From: Desulfocapsa sp.
Lineage (GTDB): Bacteria > Desulfobacterota > Desulfobulbia > Desulfobulbales > Desulfocapsaceae
Direction of reading: 5' to 3'
Length of the DNA: 34,243 nt
NCBI GenBank assembly: GCA_016765495.1
Contig: JAESPV010000011.1
Coordinates: 4,517 to 38,759 of the forward strand
The notes beneath the pieces were generated by a model. The model saw only the letters and a program-made list of their open reading frames with translations, made no database searches and was not told the DNA's origin. Of the stretch, positions 7,448 through 18,673 are shown in pieces (position 1 is the first letter of the stretch; each line of letters starts with the position of its first letter). The translations under genes and the position numbers were made by a program.

Positions 7448-9379
7448 ATGGGAAAGATAATTGGAATTGACCTTGGAACCACAAATTCATGTGTGTCGGT
7501 AATGGAGGGTGGAGACCCCGTAGTTATTGCTAACGTAGAAGGAAACCGCACCACCCCTTCCATCGTTGCCTTTGCAGATGGTGGCGAACGTCTGGTTGGA
7601 CAGGTGGCAAAACGTCAGGCTGTTACCAATCCTGAACGAACTCTGTATGCTGTTAAACGTCTTATTGGACGAAATTTTAAGGATGCAGAAGTTCAGAAGT
7701 CGGTAGAGATCAGCCCTTTTAAAATTGTTGAAGGAAAGGGTGGCAGTGCTGTAATTGAAGTTGAAGGCAAGAGTTATACACCCGCTGAGATTTCAGCCAT
7801 GGTTCTTGGTAAAATGAAGCAGACTGCTGAAGAGTATCTTGGCGAGGAAGTAACGGATGCTGTTGTTACCGTTCCAGCGTATTTTAATGATGCTCAGCGC
7901 CAGGCAACCAAAGATGCCGGTAAGATCGCAGGATTGAATGTTCAGCGTATTATCAACGAGCCAACTGCTGCTTCTCTCGCCTATGGACTTGATAAAAAAG
8001 GCGAAGAAAAAATCGCAGTTTTCGATCTTGGCGGCGGTACCTTTGATGTTTCCATCCTTGAGATTGGCGATGGTGTTTTTGAAGTTAAATCAACCAATGG
8101 TGATACATTCCTTGGTGGTGAAGATTTCGATATGCGTATTGTGAACTGGCTTGCTGATGAGTTTAAACGTGAGCAGGGAATTGATCTTCGAACTGATAAA
8201 ATGGCTCTTCAGCGTTTAAAAGAAGAGGGTGAAAAAGCTAAAATGGAGCTTTCCACCACCACGGAGACTGATATCAACCTGCCTTTTATTACAGCAGATG
8301 CATCAGGTCCTAAACATCTCAATATCAAATTGAGCCGTGCCAAGTATGAGGCTTTGGTTGAAGATCTTGTTGAACGTACCGTAGGCCCCTGTATGACGGC
8401 ACTGAAAGATGCCGGGTTGTCTGCTGCTGATATCGATGAAGTGATTATCGTTGGTGGAATGAGCCGGATGCCGAAAGTACAGGAAAAAGTAAAAGAAATA
8501 TTTGGTAAAGACCCTCATAAAGGCGTGAATCCTGATGAAGTTGTGGCCATTGGTGCAGCCATTCAGGGTGGTGTGCTTCAGGGTGATGTGAAAGATGTAC
8601 TTCTTCTTGATGTTACCCCATTGTCACTTGGTATCGAAACACTTGGTGGTGTGACCACTAAGCTGATTGAGAAAAACACCACGGTTCCAACTAAAAAGAG
8701 CCAGACCTTCTCAACAGCTGCCGATAACCAGCCTGCTGTTTCCATTCACGTACTCCAGGGTGAACGTGAAATGGCACAGGATAATAAAACAATCGGTCGC
8801 TTTGAGCTTACTGATATTCCACCATCACCTCGTGGTGTACCGCAGATTGAAGTTTCTTTTGATCTTGATGCCAACGGTATCTTACATGTATCTGCTAAGG
8901 ATCTTGGAACAAACAAAGAACAATCTATCCGTATCACCGCCTCTTCCGGATTGTCCGAGGAAGAGATTGAAAAGATGAAACAGGATGCTGAGGAGCATGC
9001 TGAGGAAGATAAAGCACGTAAAGCACTGGTTGAAGCCCGCAATAATGCTGATGGGCTGATGCATGCATCTGAAAAATCACTGAAAGATCTCGGTGACAAA
9101 GTGGATGCTGAGACTAAAACTAATGTTGAAAAAGAGATTGCAAACGTTAAAAAGGCTGTTGAGGGTGATGATACTGATGCCATCAACGCTGCAATTGAGG
9201 AACTGACCAAGGCTTCTCATAAGCTTGCTGAACTCATGTATGCCCAGGCATCTGAAGATGGTCCTGGTGCCACGGGAGCTGCTGGTCCAGGAGCTCCTGG
9301 TGCAGATGCAGATGCTCAGAAGGATGAGGATGTTGTTGATGCTGACTTTGAAGAAGTTAAGGACGACGACAAAAAGTAA
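7448..9379 (+). CDS. dnaK: Molecular chaperone DnaK (Hsp70)
   Basis: 643 residues, full length. The N-terminal ATPase domain (about 1-385) shows the phosphate-1 motif [11 protein letters not shown], the phosphate-2 motif [25 protein letters not shown] and the adenosine motif VGGMSRMP. The substrate-binding beta domain follows (about 390-505), then the helical lid, a Gly/Ala/Pro-rich linker and the acidic tail ending EEVKDDDKK, typical of proteobacterial DnaK. Strong AAGGAGA ribosome site at 7434-7440. It works with GrpE encoded just upstream and with DnaJ; dnaJ is not adjacent, and the transcript ends at the terminator at 9421-9462. Confidence 0.98.
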   Translation: MGKIIGIDLGTTNSCVSVMEGGDPVVIANVEGNRTTPSIVAFADGGERLVGQVAKRQAVTNPERTLYAVKRLIGRNFKDAEVQKSVEISPFKIVEGKGGSAVIEVEGKSYTPAEISAMVLGKMKQTAEEYLGEEVTDAVVTVPAYFNDAQRQATKDAGKIAGLNVQRIINEPTAASLAYGLDKKGEEKIAVFDLGGGTFDVSILEIGDGVFEVKSTNGDTFLGGEDFDMRIVNWLADEFKREQGIDLRTDKMALQRLKEEGEKAKMELSTTTETDINLPFITADASGPKHLNIKLSRAKYEALVEDLVERTVGPCMTALKDAGLSAADIDEVIIVGGMSRMPKVQEKVKEIFGKDPHKGVNPDEVVAIGAAIQGGVLQGDVKDVLLLDVTPLSLGIETLGGVTTKLIEKNTTVPTKKSQTFSTAADNQPAVSIHVLQGEREMAQDNKTIGRFELTDIPPSPRGVPQIEVSFDLDANGILHVSAKDLGTNKEQSIRITASSGLSEEEIEKMKQDAEEHAEEDKARKALVEARNNADGLMHASEKSLKDLGDKVDAETKTNVEKEIANVKKAVEGDDTDAINAAIEELTKASHKLAELMYAQASEDGPGATGAAGPGAPGADADAQKDEDVVDADFEEVKDDDKK

Positions 9380-9420
9380 TCTGCTTTAACGATCGCTGTC
9401 TGTGATACCAGGCGGGTACT

Positions 9421-9462
9421 AAAAAAGGGGAATCCGATGAATTTCGGATTCCCCTTTTTTTT
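9421..9462 (+). terminator. Rho-independent terminator after dnaK
   Basis: GGGGAATCCGA (9427-9437) pairs perfectly with TCGGATTCCCC (9444-9454) around a 6-base loop, flanked by six A on the left and eight T on the right, so it can work in both directions. It ends the grpE-dnaK unit and shows that the open frame extending trpS back to 9437 is not coding. Confidence 0.92.
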
Positions 9463-9492
9463 CATTTTTACCTGGAGTAGTATGCCCGATTC

Positions 9493-9534
9493 AGAAGCCA
9501 GAAGCCAGAAGCCAGAATCCAGAAGCCAGAAATC
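9493..9534. repeat. Tandem 7-bp repeat (AGAAGCC), six units
   Basis: Units at 9493, 9500, 9507, 9514 (AGAATCC), 9521 and 9528 (AGAAATC, degenerate). It lies between the dnaK terminator and trpS, outside any credible gene. It produces misleading low-complexity frames on both strands. Confidence 0.85.
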
Positions 9535-9562
9535 ATACACTTACTCAATAATATATATTATA

Positions 9563-10528
9563 ATGAAAATCTTATCAGGTATCCAGCCTTCAGGGCAGCT
9601 CCACATTGGAAACTATTTTGGAATGATGAAAACCATGATTGCCAACATGGAAAATTCCGATCTCTATGTCTTTGTTGTTGATCTCCACGCTCTTACATCC
9701 GTCCACGATAGACAAAAACTTGCAACAGGAACCCTTGAGGCTGCTGCTGATTTTCTGGCACTCGGTCTTGACCCTGAGAAATGTACATTTTGGGCACAGT
9801 CTGATGTTCCCGAAGTATGTGAACTGGCATGGATACTTTCCACCCTTACTCCCATGGGGCTTATGGAACGTTGTCATTCATATAAAGATAAAGTTGCAAA
9901 GGGAGTTGATGCAAGCCATGGTCTGTTTTCTTATCCTGTTTTAATGGCTGCAGACATTCTTCTTTATCAGGCAGATCAGGTACCGGTGGGAAAAGATCAG
10001 AAACAGCATTTGGAAGTCGCAAGGGATATTGCCCAGAAGTTTAATAATGTCTTTGGTGAAACGTTTGTTGTGCCAGAGCCCTTTATCAGCGAAACAACGG
10101 CCACTGTTCCAGGGCTTGACGGGCAAAAGATGTCAAAGTCATACGGGAATACCATACCTATCTTTCTTGAAGGCAAACAGTTGAAAAAGAAGGTGATGGC
10201 CATTACGACCGATGCAATACCCGTTGAAGATCCAAAAGATCCCGATAAGTGTAATCTCTATGCCATGCTTAAACTTTTTGCGACTTCTGAACGATTGCAG
10301 GAAGTTCGTGACTTGTATGTGAATGGCGGTGCGGCCTATGGCTATATCAAGCTTGAATTGCTTGATCTTATAAGTGATTATTACGCAGACGCCCGCCAGA
10401 AAAAGGCAGAATTTCTTGCTGACCCGGAGATGCTTCGAGTCATTTTACGAAAAGGTGCGGAGCGGGCACGTGAAAAGGCTGTTGTTACCCTTGATCTGGT
10501 ACGTGACAGGGTGGGGCTGAAGTATTAA
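9563..10528 (+). CDS. trpS: Tryptophanyl-tRNA synthetase
   Basis: 321 residues from ATG 9563, the usual length for bacterial class Ic TrpRS. It charges tRNA-Trp in the cytoplasm. The ATP-binding HIGH-type motif is HIGN (residues 14-17 in IQPSGQLHIGNYFG) and the KMSKS loop is intact (residues 189-193, GQKMSKSYGN). The start is chosen because MKILSGIQPSGQLHIGN is the family N-terminus; the frame is open for another 42 codons, but that part runs through the 7-bp repeat and the dnaK terminator. There is no evident Shine-Dalgarno sequence before ATG 9563. Confidence 0.96.
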   Translation: MKILSGIQPSGQLHIGNYFGMMKTMIANMENSDLYVFVVDLHALTSVHDRQKLATGTLEAAADFLALGLDPEKCTFWAQSDVPEVCELAWILSTLTPMGLMERCHSYKDKVAKGVDASHGLFSYPVLMAADILLYQADQVPVGKDQKQHLEVARDIAQKFNNVFGETFVVPEPFISETTATVPGLDGQKMSKSYGNTIPIFLEGKQLKKKVMAITTDAIPVEDPKDPDKCNLYAMLKLFATSERLQEVRDLYVNGGAAYGYIKLELLDLISDYYADARQKKAEFLADPEMLRVILRKGAERAREKAVVTLDLVRDRVGLKY

Positions 10529-10541
10529 TAATGTTCAAAAC

Positions 10542-10584
10542 AAAAAAGGCCTGACAGGAAATATATTCCAATCAGGCCTTTATG
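10542..10584. terminator. Bidirectional terminator between trpS and the cyclophilin-FKBP gene
   Basis: AAAGGCCTGA (10545-10554) pairs with TCAGGCCTTT (10572-10581) across a 17-base loop, between the converging ends of trpS and the minus-strand PPIase gene. A-run on the left and a short T-run on the right. Confidence 0.7.
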
Positions 10585-10607
10585 GTGATGTCAAAAAACA
10601 GTTTTAA

Positions 10608-11639
10608 TTAAAAATCAATCAATTCCACATCAAAGATCATAGTGGCATTCGGTGGAATTGGTCCGCGTCCTGATGGTCCATAGCCAAGATTTGCAGGAAT
10701 GATAAGGGTGCGTTTTTCACCTTTTTTCATTGTAAGTAAGGCTTCATCCCAACCTTTAATAACTCTTCCCTCGCCAACCGGAAAATCAATGGGGGTGCCA
10801 CGATCTACAGAGGAATCAAATTTAGTTCCATCGAGTAATTTACCTGTGTAATGAACTTTAACCATTGCACCGGATGCAGGAGTATCACCTGATCCTTCAG
10901 CAGTGACTACATATTTAAGGCCGGTTTCGGTGGTAATTGCATCGGGATACTTTCCCTTGATCTGCTCCATGGCTTCTTCCATGGCAGCGAGTTCTTTTTC
11001 CTTGGCTCTGGATTCCTGGCTTTCAAGGAGTGCATCAAAGGCAGCCTGGTCACTTTTAAAGGCTTTTGCGTCAGTTCCTACCCGAATAATCTCAATTGTT
11101 TCAAGCTTATCATCTTTCTGGATTTTGTTAACCACATCCATACCTGATACCACATGACCAAAGACAGTGTGTTTCCCATCAAGATGAGGGGTTGGAACAT
11201 GGGTAATAAAGAATTGGCTGCCGTTAGTTCCAGGACCTGCATTAGCCATTGACAGTGTGCCTGGTTTGTTGTGTTTGAGGCTGGAGTCAATTTCGTCGGG
11301 GAAGGTATAGCCAGGGCCTCCTGTTCCGGTTCCTAGCGGGCAACCACCCTGGATCATAAAATCTTTAATTACCCTGTGAAAAGTAAGGTTGTCGTAAAAG
11401 CGAGTTCCTGCTTTGCCGGCACCGCCCCCAAGTTCTTTGGTACCCTCTGCAAGACCCACAAAGTTAGCTACGGTGATAGGGGTCTTTACGTATTCAAGTT
11501 CACAGATGATGTCGCCTTTATTGGTGACGAATTTTGCGTACATGCCATCTGCCAGTTTCTTTTCTGCCATTACGGATTCTCCAAATGAAATAAATAATAA
11601 AAAAAGTGCTGTAATAAGTGAAAGTAGTATCTTATGCAT
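10608..11639 (-). CDS. Exported dual peptidyl-prolyl isomerase: cyclophilin-FKBP fusion
   Basis: 343 residues. Residues 1-25 form a signal peptide (cleavage probably after VMA), so the protein should act in the periplasm. Residues about 32-195 are a cyclophilin domain with FHRVI, FMIQGGC and GSQFFI active-site motifs; the position of the Trp that contacts cyclosporin in human CypA is His here ([10 protein letters not shown]). A charged helical linker (about 200-235) leads to an FKBP domain (about 240-343) with [32 protein letters not shown] and IPANLGYG. Both domains look catalytically complete. ATG 11639 follows AAGGAA. It has its own unit, divergent from carA. Confidence 0.93.
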   Translation of the reverse strand: MHKILLSLITALFLLFISFGESVMAEKKLADGMYAKFVTNKGDIICELEYVKTPITVANFVGLAEGTKELGGGAGKAGTRFYDNLTFHRVIKDFMIQGGCPLGTGTGGPGYTFPDEIDSSLKHNKPGTLSMANAGPGTNGSQFFITHVPTPHLDGKHTVFGHVVSGMDVVNKIQKDDKLETIEIIRVGTDAKAFKSDQAAFDALLESQESRAKEKELAAMEEAMEQIKGKYPDAITTETGLKYVVTAEGSGDTPASGAMVKVHYTGKLLDGTKFDSSVDRGTPIDFPVGEGRVIKGWDEALLTMKKGEKRTLIIPANLGYGPSGRGPIPPNATMIFDVELIDF

Positions 11640-11775
11640 GATTGTTCCTTCTGGAAAGGGGGAAAGTGTGAAAAAGTTTTAACACTGACTAGTACTCAAT
11701 TACAAGAAAGAAAAAAAGGAAAATGGGGGTGTAGTGGCTGAATATCGGATTTTCCTGAAATGATCCCGATTCCTG

Positions 11776-11804
11776 TTGACTCCAATCCATATCTTGAGTT
11801 TAAT
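11776..11804 (+). promoter_or_regulatory. Probable sigma-70-type promoter for carA
   Basis: TTGACT (11776-11781), 17 bases, TTTAAT (11799-11804); five of six bases match consensus in each box with ideal spacing. The leader to the carA ATG would be about 105 bases, long enough for leader-based control, but I see no clear attenuator. Confidence 0.5.
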
Positions 11805-11916
11805 AATATGGTTTTTTTCTATACTGTCTGCCTGAATAGATGGATAGTACATCAATAATAGCGAATAAAGCTCGGCAAAGAGCTGTTTTCTGAGAAGCAA
11901 AGAACAAGGGAAATAT

Positions 11917-13035
11917 ATGAAAGCATTGATTGCCCTGGAAGATGGAACCCTCTTTGAAGGACGTTCTTTTACCGGACCCGGCGAAGCCATTGGTGAAATA
12001 GTTTTCAATACCTCCATGAGCGGATACCAGGAGATTTTGACTGACCCGTCATACACTGGTCAGATTGTCACCATGACTTATCCTCTCATTGGTAATTATG
12101 GTGTGAACAAGGATGATATGGAGTCCGCTTCTGTTCATCCTAAGGCCTTTCTCGTAAAAGAGTATAATGCATACCCATCCAATTTCAGATCGGAACAGAC
12201 TTTGGCCGATTTTTTGATCGAGTATGGAACTCTTGGCGTGGAAGGTTTTGATACCCGTGCCCTTGTTCGACATATTCGAACTAAAGGTGCCATGAAGGGT
12301 GTTGTTTCAACTGTTGATCTTGATCCTGAATCGCTTGTGGAAAAGGCTCGTGCCTGGACAGGTCTTGTCGGGCAGGACATGGTAAGTAAGGTGAGCTGTA
12401 GAGAACCTTACGGCTGGGCCGATAATGGCGTGGTTCCAGGAACTGACTTTAGCACCGTGCAGGCAGGAATTGATAAACCTCTCAAGGTTGTGGCCTTTGA
12501 TTTTGGTCTTAAATACAATCAGTTGCGCATATTGACAGAAAAGGGTTGCCAGGTGCAGGTGGTTCCCGCTTCAACCGACGCAGATACTGTGCTCGGGATG
12601 AACCCAGACGGAATCTTTCTCTCTAATGGTCCGGGTGATCCTGAAGGCGCACCAGTTGTGGTGGATACAATTCGTGCACTTCTTGGCAAAAAACCAATTT
12701 TTGGAATTTGTCTTGGGCACCAGATTCTTGGACTTGCTTATGGTGGTTCTACATTTAAACTCAAATTTGGGCATCGCGGCGGTAATCAGCCGGTGAAGGA
12801 TCTTGGTACCGGTAAGGTGGCGATTACATCCCAGAACCATGGGTTTTGTGTGGATATGGATAGCCTCAATTCTGATGATGTGGAGCTGACTCATATTAAT
12901 TTGAACGATGGCTCGGTTGAAGGGATGCGTCATAAAAGATATCCGGCTTTCTCTGTTCAATATCATCCCGAACATGCACCTGGTCCACATGATGCCATGT
13001 ATCTTTTTGATCGTTTCCTGGAGATGCTGCGCTAG
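11917..13035 (+). CDS. carA: Carbamoyl phosphate synthase small (glutaminase) subunit
   Basis: 372 residues, standard length. It hydrolyses glutamine and passes ammonia to CarB for carbamoyl phosphate, feeding pyrimidine and arginine synthesis. The N-terminal CPSase small-chain domain occupies about 1-150 (with [16 protein letters not shown]), and the class I glutamine amidotransferase domain about 188-372 with the triad Cys265 (GICLGHQ), His350 and Glu352 (YHPEH). AAGGG at 11906-11910 precedes ATG 11917. carB follows after 219 bases in the same direction; nothing recognisable lies in that gap. Confidence 0.97.
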   Translation: MKALIALEDGTLFEGRSFTGPGEAIGEIVFNTSMSGYQEILTDPSYTGQIVTMTYPLIGNYGVNKDDMESASVHPKAFLVKEYNAYPSNFRSEQTLADFLIEYGTLGVEGFDTRALVRHIRTKGAMKGVVSTVDLDPESLVEKARAWTGLVGQDMVSKVSCREPYGWADNGVVPGTDFSTVQAGIDKPLKVVAFDFGLKYNQLRILTEKGCQVQVVPASTDADTVLGMNPDGIFLSNGPGDPEGAPVVVDTIRALLGKKPIFGICLGHQILGLAYGGSTFKLKFGHRGGNQPVKDLGTGKVAITSQNHGFCVDMDSLNSDDVELTHINLNDGSVEGMRHKRYPAFSVQYHPEHAPGPHDAMYLFDRFLEMLR

Positions 13036-13254
13036 GAATCGGCGAAAGAAAAAAACGTTACAATTAACAAATTTGTGAAAAGCTAAGTTATCAGGTGGTA
13101 ATTACAAGAAACCTCCATATGCAATGCGCGTAAAATTTCTATTGTTACGGTGTCTCAATACACATCGTGCTGAAAGTTTACTCTCCCAACGGACGCATAA
13201 CGAAGCAGATCGAGAGTTTTTACAGCGCCATCAAAATTCGGGAAAACTTCTCTT

Positions 13255-16200
13255 ATGCCAAAACGTACAGATATAAAAAAGATTCTCATCATAGGTTCCG
13301 GCCCAATTATAATCAGCCAGGCTTGTGAATTCGATTACTCCGGTGCTCAGGCAGTAAAAGCATTGACGGAAGAGGGGTATGAAGTTGTCCTCATAAACTC
13401 CAATCCGGCAACCATCATGACTGACCCAGAGCTTGCTGATTTCACCTATATTGAGCCAATCACTCCTGAAATGGTGATCAAGGTTATCGAGAAAGAACGT
13501 CCTGATGCGCTACTTCCTACGCTTGGTGGACAGACGGCATTGAACACTGCCATTAAGCTTGCAGAGAGCGGTGCGCTTCTGAAATACAATGTGGAGATGC
13601 TGGCTGCCGATGTCAGTGTTATCAAAAAGGCTGAGGGGAGGGAAGAGTTTAAGGAAGCCATGGAGAACATTGGTTTAAATGTTCCCAAGTCCTATATTGT
13701 ACATACGCTCGCTGATGCGATGAAAGCAGGGGATGATATTGGCTTCCCCATTATTATACGACCAAGTTTTACACTCGGCGGAACAGGTGGCGGGGTTGCC
13801 TATAATCGCCAGGAATTGGAGGAGCTCTCTTCTTCGGGACTTGATCTCTCCATGACCACTGAGATTATGATTGAACGTAGCTTGCTCGGTTGGAAAGAGT
13901 ATGAGCTTGAGCTTATGCGTGACTCCAAAGACAACGTGGTCATCATCTGTTCCATTGAGAATATTGATGCCATGGGAGTGCATACCGGCGATTCCATAAC
14001 CGTAGCACCGGCTCAGACCCTGACTGATCGCGAATATCAGGCAATGCGTGATGCCTCCATTGCTATTATTCGTGAGATTGGTGTTGAGACTGGTGGTTCC
14101 AATGTGCAGTTCGCCGTTAACCCCGTTGATGGTGAGTTGATGGTGATCGAGATGAATCCGCGTGTTTCCAGAAGTTCGGCACTGGCTTCCAAGGCGACCG
14201 GGTTTCCCATTGCAAAAATTGCTGCAAAACTTGCTGTTGGCTATACGCTTGATGAATTAAAGAATGATATCACCCGTGAAACATACGCAGCTTTTGAACC
14301 CAGCATTGATTATTGTGTGGTGAAAATTCCACGCTGGACCTTTGAGAAATTCCCGGAAGCAGAAGATGTCTTAAGCACTGCTATGAAGTCAGTGGGTGAG
14401 ACCATGGCCATGGGTAGAACCTTTAAAGAGGCTTTCCAGAAGGGGATGCGATCACTTGAGACCGGAAGGTTTGGTTTTGGTGGAGATGGCAAGGAAGAAC
14501 TCACCCATCTTGATCTCGAAGATCTTGAAGCCGGTTTGCGCAAACCCAATTCCAAGCGGATGAATTACATCCATGAGGCATTAAAACGTGATACTTCCAT
14601 TGAAAAACTCTTTGAACTAACTCGGATAGATCCTTGGTTCCTGTATAATTTTCAACAGATTGTAGCAAAAGAAAAGAGTATTCTGGAAAAGGGCTTTAAG
14701 GGGTTGGACCCTACGTTCCTAAGAAGCTGCAAAGAGTACGGATTTTCTGATTATCAACTTGCTTTCCTTACCGGAACATCAGAAAAAGACGTACGGGAAC
14801 TCAGGAAAAATCTGGGAGTTGAGCCAGTATATAAGTTGGTAGACACCTGTGCGGCAGAATTTGAGTCACATACTCCCTATTACTATTCCACCTACGAACA
14901 GGAAAATGAGGCAACTGCAACGGATAACAAGAAGATCATTATCCTTGGCGGCGGGCCTAACCGTATCGGACAGGGAATCGAGTTTGATTATTGCTGTGTC
15001 CACGCCTCTTTTGCACTTGCAGAAATTGGCGTGGAAACCATCATGATAAACTCCAACCCTGAAACAGTTTCCACGGACTATGATACCTCAGATAAACTCT
15101 ACTTTGAGCCACTCACCTTCGAAGATGTTTTAAATATTATTGATCTTGAAAAACCGGACGGTGTTATTGTTCAGTTCGGTGGACAGACGCCACTTAATCT
15201 GGCTGTTGCTCTTGAAGAAGAGGGCGTGCCCATTGTCGGGACGCCGCCTGATTCCATTGACAGGGCAGAGGATCGAAAACGTTTCCAGCAGTTTTTACAG
15301 AAGCTTGGCCTTCGTCAGCCGGAGAATGATACGGTTTTTACTCTGGAAGAGGCACTCACAGTTGCCAATACAATCGAGTATCCCGTAGTTGTTCGTCCTT
15401 CTTATGTCCTTGGCGGACGGGATATGCGTATTGTCTATAACGATGATGAAATTCGTGATTTTATGAATATCCCCGGTATTGCTGGAGCAGAGCACCCGGT
15501 ACTGATAGACAGGTTTTTAAAAGATGCTATTGAAGTTGATGTGGACGCACTCTGTGATGGTGAAGATACTATTATCGGTGGAATCATGCAGCATATTGAA
15601 GAAGCCGGGATTCATTCAGGAGATTCTGCCTGTGTTTTGCCTCCTCATACCCTGTCTGCTGATATGATCGCTGAGATAAAAGAAGCAAGCCGTGCCATGG
15701 CACTTGAGCTTGGTGTTCTTGGTCTTATGAATGTTCAGTTTGCTGTAAAAGGTGATGAGTTGTATGTTCTTGAAGTAAACCCGAGAGCATCCAGAACCGT
15801 GCCATTTGTTTCGAAGGCAACAGGTATTCCTCTTGCAAAAATTGCCACCAAAATAATGATGGGTAAGACCTTAAAAGAGCTTGGACTGACAGAAGAAGTT
15901 GAGATTAGTCACTGGGCTGTAAAAGAGGCAGTTTTCCCATTTGATCGCTTTGATAATGTGGATACCCTGCTTGGACCTGAGATGAAATCCACAGGTGAAG
16001 TTATGGGGATTGATGATGATCTGGGTCTGGCTCTTGCCAAAGGTCAGCTTGCAGCAGGGTCAGTCCTGCCCGTTTCCGGTACAGTTTTTATCAGCGTCCG
16101 CGACAATGACAAAGAAACAATACTTGCACCTGCTAAAACGCTGGTTGAAATGGGTTTTGATCTTGTTGCCACTAATGGAACGGCAGAGTTTTTGAAGTCA

Positions 16201-16488
16201 AACGATATTTTTTGCGAACGGGTGAATAAAATATCACAGGGCCGGCCGCATATTTTGGATAAAATGCAGGATAATGAAATCGCCTGGGTAGTAAATACTT
16301 CCGTGGGACGTCGTGCCACAGAAGATTCGTATACCATCCGCCGGGCAGCACTGGAGCTACACATACCTTATACCACAACAGCCACCGGTGCTGTTGCATT
16401 CGTAATGGGGATGAAGGCCATGAGTGAAAAAGAAATTGGTGTACAGCCTGTACAATATTTCACAAGAAATATTACAAAAGAATCATAG
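13255..16488 (+). CDS. carB: Carbamoyl phosphate synthase large subunit
   Basis: 1077 residues, full length. It uses ammonia from CarA, bicarbonate and two ATP to form carbamoyl phosphate. It shows the expected internal duplication: an N-terminal carboxyphosphate half (about 1-400) with [22 protein letters not shown], an oligomerisation region (about 400-550), a carbamate-phosphorylating half (about 550-935) with [20 protein letters not shown], and a C-terminal MGS-type allosteric domain (about 936-1077). Both ATP-grasp halves keep their [10 protein letters not shown] / EVNPRASRT metal-binding signatures. ATG 13255 gives the normal N-terminus ([17 protein letters not shown]). Confidence 0.98.
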   Translation: MPKRTDIKKILIIGSGPIIISQACEFDYSGAQAVKALTEEGYEVVLINSNPATIMTDPELADFTYIEPITPEMVIKVIEKERPDALLPTLGGQTALNTAIKLAESGALLKYNVEMLAADVSVIKKAEGREEFKEAMENIGLNVPKSYIVHTLADAMKAGDDIGFPIIIRPSFTLGGTGGGVAYNRQELEELSSSGLDLSMTTEIMIERSLLGWKEYELELMRDSKDNVVIICSIENIDAMGVHTGDSITVAPAQTLTDREYQAMRDASIAIIREIGVETGGSNVQFAVNPVDGELMVIEMNPRVSRSSALASKATGFPIAKIAAKLAVGYTLDELKNDITRETYAAFEPSIDYCVVKIPRWTFEKFPEAEDVLSTAMKSVGETMAMGRTFKEAFQKGMRSLETGRFGFGGDGKEELTHLDLEDLEAGLRKPNSKRMNYIHEALKRDTSIEKLFELTRIDPWFLYNFQQIVAKEKSILEKGFKGLDPTFLRSCKEYGFSDYQLAFLTGTSEKDVRELRKNLGVEPVYKLVDTCAAEFESHTPYYYSTYEQENEATATDNKKIIILGGGPNRIGQGIEFDYCCVHASFALAEIGVETIMINSNPETVSTDYDTSDKLYFEPLTFEDVLNIIDLEKPDGVIVQFGGQTPLNLAVALEEEGVPIVGTPPDSIDRAEDRKRFQQFLQKLGLRQPENDTVFTLEEALTVANTIEYPVVVRPSYVLGGRDMRIVYNDDEIRDFMNIPGIAGAEHPVLIDRFLKDAIEVDVDALCDGEDTIIGGIMQHIEEAGIHSGDSACVLPPHTLSADMIAEIKEASRAMALELGVLGLMNVQFAVKGDELYVLEVNPRASRTVPFVSKATGIPLAKIATKIMMGKTLKELGLTEEVEISHWAVKEAVFPFDRFDNVDTLLGPEMKSTGEVMGIDDDLGLALAKGQLAAGSVLPVSGTVFISVRDNDKETILAPAKTLVEMGFDLVATNGTAEFLKSNDIFCERVNKISQGRPHILDKMQDNEIAWVVNTSVGRRATEDSYTIRRAALELHIPYTTTATGAVAFVMGMKAMSEKEIGVQPVQYFTRNITKES

Positions 16489-16673
16489 GACTCAGTACGT
16501 TCACCTCAACAATCCATGATGGACGTGATACAGATTTCCTGTTGTCGGCAGAAAAAAACAGAGAAGCCCTCGACAGAGTGCTTTGGCACCCTTACTGTAA
16601 ATTACTATTGTTTAAAAAAAACTGACGTGTTTGCAGCGTTATCTATCTTTAATTTTGAGTTTCGGAGGAATAG

Positions 16674-18671
16674 TTGAATACATTTTATAAAAATCTTTCC
16701 ATGTGGCTGGTGATTGGGCTTTCCATGATCCTGCTCTTTAATCTTTTCAACACGCCCCAGGGGCAATCAACCTCGTTGACCTATAGCCAGTTTATAGCGG
16801 CTGTTGAAAGTCGTGATATTTCGCAGGTGCAGATCTCTGGTGATATTGTTTCTGGTAATATGCGTGATGGTACTGCTTTTCGAACGGTTTACCCGGTTAA
16901 TGATGATGAGATGATATCCATTCTGCGAAACAGCGGTACGGATATTTCAGTCAAGGAAGTTCAGAGGGATTCTTTGATGATGACCCTCTTTGTTTCATGG
17001 TTTCCCATGTTGCTGCTTATTGGTGTTTGGGTCTTTTTTATGCGCCAGATGCAGATGGGAGGGGGGAAAGGAGGAGCACTTTCTTTTGGTAAAACCAAAG
17101 CCAAACTTCTGGAAAAGGGTGAAAATAAGGTGACCTTTGATGAGGTTGCCGGTATCGATGAAGCCAAGGAAGAACTTGAAGAAATCATCGATTTCTTAAA
17201 AGATCCCGGAAAATTCACTAAACTTGGAGCTCGTATTCCAAAAGGTGTATTGCTTGCGGGGGCACCCGGTACTGGCAAAACGCTTCTTGCAAAGGCCATT
17301 GCTGGCGAAGCAGATGTTCCTTTCTTTACTATTTCCGGTTCTGATTTTGTGGAAATGTTTGTGGGCGTTGGAGCATCGCGAGTTCGGGATCTGTTTAGTC
17401 AGGGTAAGAAAAATGCACCCTGCATCATCTTTATTGATGAGATTGATGCCGTTGGCCGTCATCGTGGTGCCGGCCTTGGTGGGGGCCATGATGAACGTGA
17501 GCAAACCCTGAATCAACTCCTTGTCGAGATGGATGGTTTTGAAGCAAATGAAGGTGTTATCATTGTTGCAGCAACGAACAGACCTGATGTTCTTGATCCG
17601 GCACTTCTTCGACCAGGTCGTTTTGACCGCCAGGTAATTGTGCCCATACCGGATGTTTTAGGCCGTCAAAAGATTTTAGAAATTTATGCCAGGAAAACCA
17701 AAATGAGAGCCGATGTCGATATGGCAATAGTAGCTCGTGGGACGCCTGGTTTTTCAGGAGCCGATCTTGAAAATCTAGTGAACGAAGCAGCTCTTATGGC
17801 TGCCCGAATCGGTGCCAGAAAGATCGATGAAGAAATGATCGACAAGGCCAAAGATAAAATCATGATGGGTGCCGAGCGCCGTTCCATGATTATTACAGAC
17901 AGTGAAAAAGAAATTACAGCCTATCATGAGGCCGGGCATGCCATAGTTGCACGACTTCTACCAGGCACTGATCCTATTCATAAGGTTTCCATTATTCCAC
18001 GTGGTCGTGCCCTTGGTGTGACCATGCAGCTGCCCACCGATGAGCGGTATACGCATTCAAAAACATTCCTGGAGAATTCACTCTGTATCCTTTTCGGCGG
18101 ACGTGTTGCGGAAAAGCTCATTTTTAATGAGATCACAACGGGTGCCGGGAATGATATTGAACGTGCTTCGGAATTGGCGCGTAAGATGGTTTGTGAATGG
18201 GGAATGAGTGAGAAACTCGGACCTCTCGCCTTTGGCAAGAAAGAGGAGCAGATTTTTCTGGGCAGAGAAATCAATCAGCATCGTGATTTCAGTGAGGAAA
18301 CAGCTAAAAAAATTGATGCAGAAGTCTATGACATTATCACGGCTGCAAATGAGAGCGTTACTAAAATACTTACTGATAATTTAGATATTCTGAAACGGGT
18401 GGCTGAAGAATTACTGGAGTATGAAACCATTGTTCTTGAGGATATTGAAGACGTGCTGGATGAGCTTCGTCCCGGTCAGTATAAACGTACTGAAAAAGAA
18501 TCTGAGAAAGTAAAAAAGGCAAAGAAAACTACCTCAAAGAAAACTAGCTCAAAGAAAACTGCAGAAGTTCCTGTTGAAGACGAGCCTGAAGCTCCCACAG
18601 AGACGGTACTGGAAGAAGCTGAGAGAGAAGAGGAGACTCCTGTTGCACCTGAGGAAAAACCCGGGGAATAG
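16674..18671 (+). CDS. ftsH: ATP-dependent zinc metalloprotease FtsH
   Basis: 665 residues. An inner-membrane AAA+ protease that degrades misfolded membrane and some regulatory proteins. Transmembrane helices at about 8-26 and 103-122 flank a small periplasmic domain. The AAA module has Walker A GAPGTGKT (196-203), Walker B IIFIDEID (Asp255, Glu256) and the second region of homology ([19 protein letters not shown]). The zinc site is HEAGH (418-422). The last 65 residues are an unusual Lys/Ser/Thr then Glu/Pro-rich tail, presumably disordered. It starts at TTG 16674 after a strong GGAGGA. folP begins 3 bases after its stop codon, a common ftsH-folP pairing. Confidence 0.97.
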   Translation: MNTFYKNLSMWLVIGLSMILLFNLFNTPQGQSTSLTYSQFIAAVESRDISQVQISGDIVSGNMRDGTAFRTVYPVNDDEMISILRNSGTDISVKEVQRDSLMMTLFVSWFPMLLLIGVWVFFMRQMQMGGGKGGALSFGKTKAKLLEKGENKVTFDEVAGIDEAKEELEEIIDFLKDPGKFTKLGARIPKGVLLAGAPGTGKTLLAKAIAGEADVPFFTISGSDFVEMFVGVGASRVRDLFSQGKKNAPCIIFIDEIDAVGRHRGAGLGGGHDEREQTLNQLLVEMDGFEANEGVIIVAATNRPDVLDPALLRPGRFDRQVIVPIPDVLGRQKILEIYARKTKMRADVDMAIVARGTPGFSGADLENLVNEAALMAARIGARKIDEEMIDKAKDKIMMGAERRSMIITDSEKEITAYHEAGHAIVARLLPGTDPIHKVSIIPRGRALGVTMQLPTDERYTHSKTFLENSLCILFGGRVAEKLIFNEITTGAGNDIERASELARKMVCEWGMSEKLGPLAFGKKEEQIFLGREINQHRDFSEETAKKIDAEVYDIITAANESVTKILTDNLDILKRVAEELLEYETIVLEDIEDVLDELRPGQYKRTEKESEKVKKAKKTTSKKTSSKKTAEVPVEDEPEAPTETVLEEAEREEETPVAPEEKPGE

Positions 18672-18673
18672 AT

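Noticed and set aside
9493..9534. CRISPR-like array
   Set aside because: Units are only 7 bases with no spacers and there are no cas genes.
9316..9540. Minus-strand 74-residue frame with WLLDSGFWLLAS repeats
   Set aside because: It is the 7-bp repeat and the dnaK terminator translated in antisense.
9437..9562. 42-codon N-terminal extension of trpS
   Set aside because: It begins inside the dnaK terminator and runs through the 7-bp repeat; the family N-terminus starts at 9563.
13036..13254. Possible gene or RNA between carA and carB
   Set aside because: No coding frame, no hairpin with a T-run and no tRNA-like fold seen; treated as a spacer.
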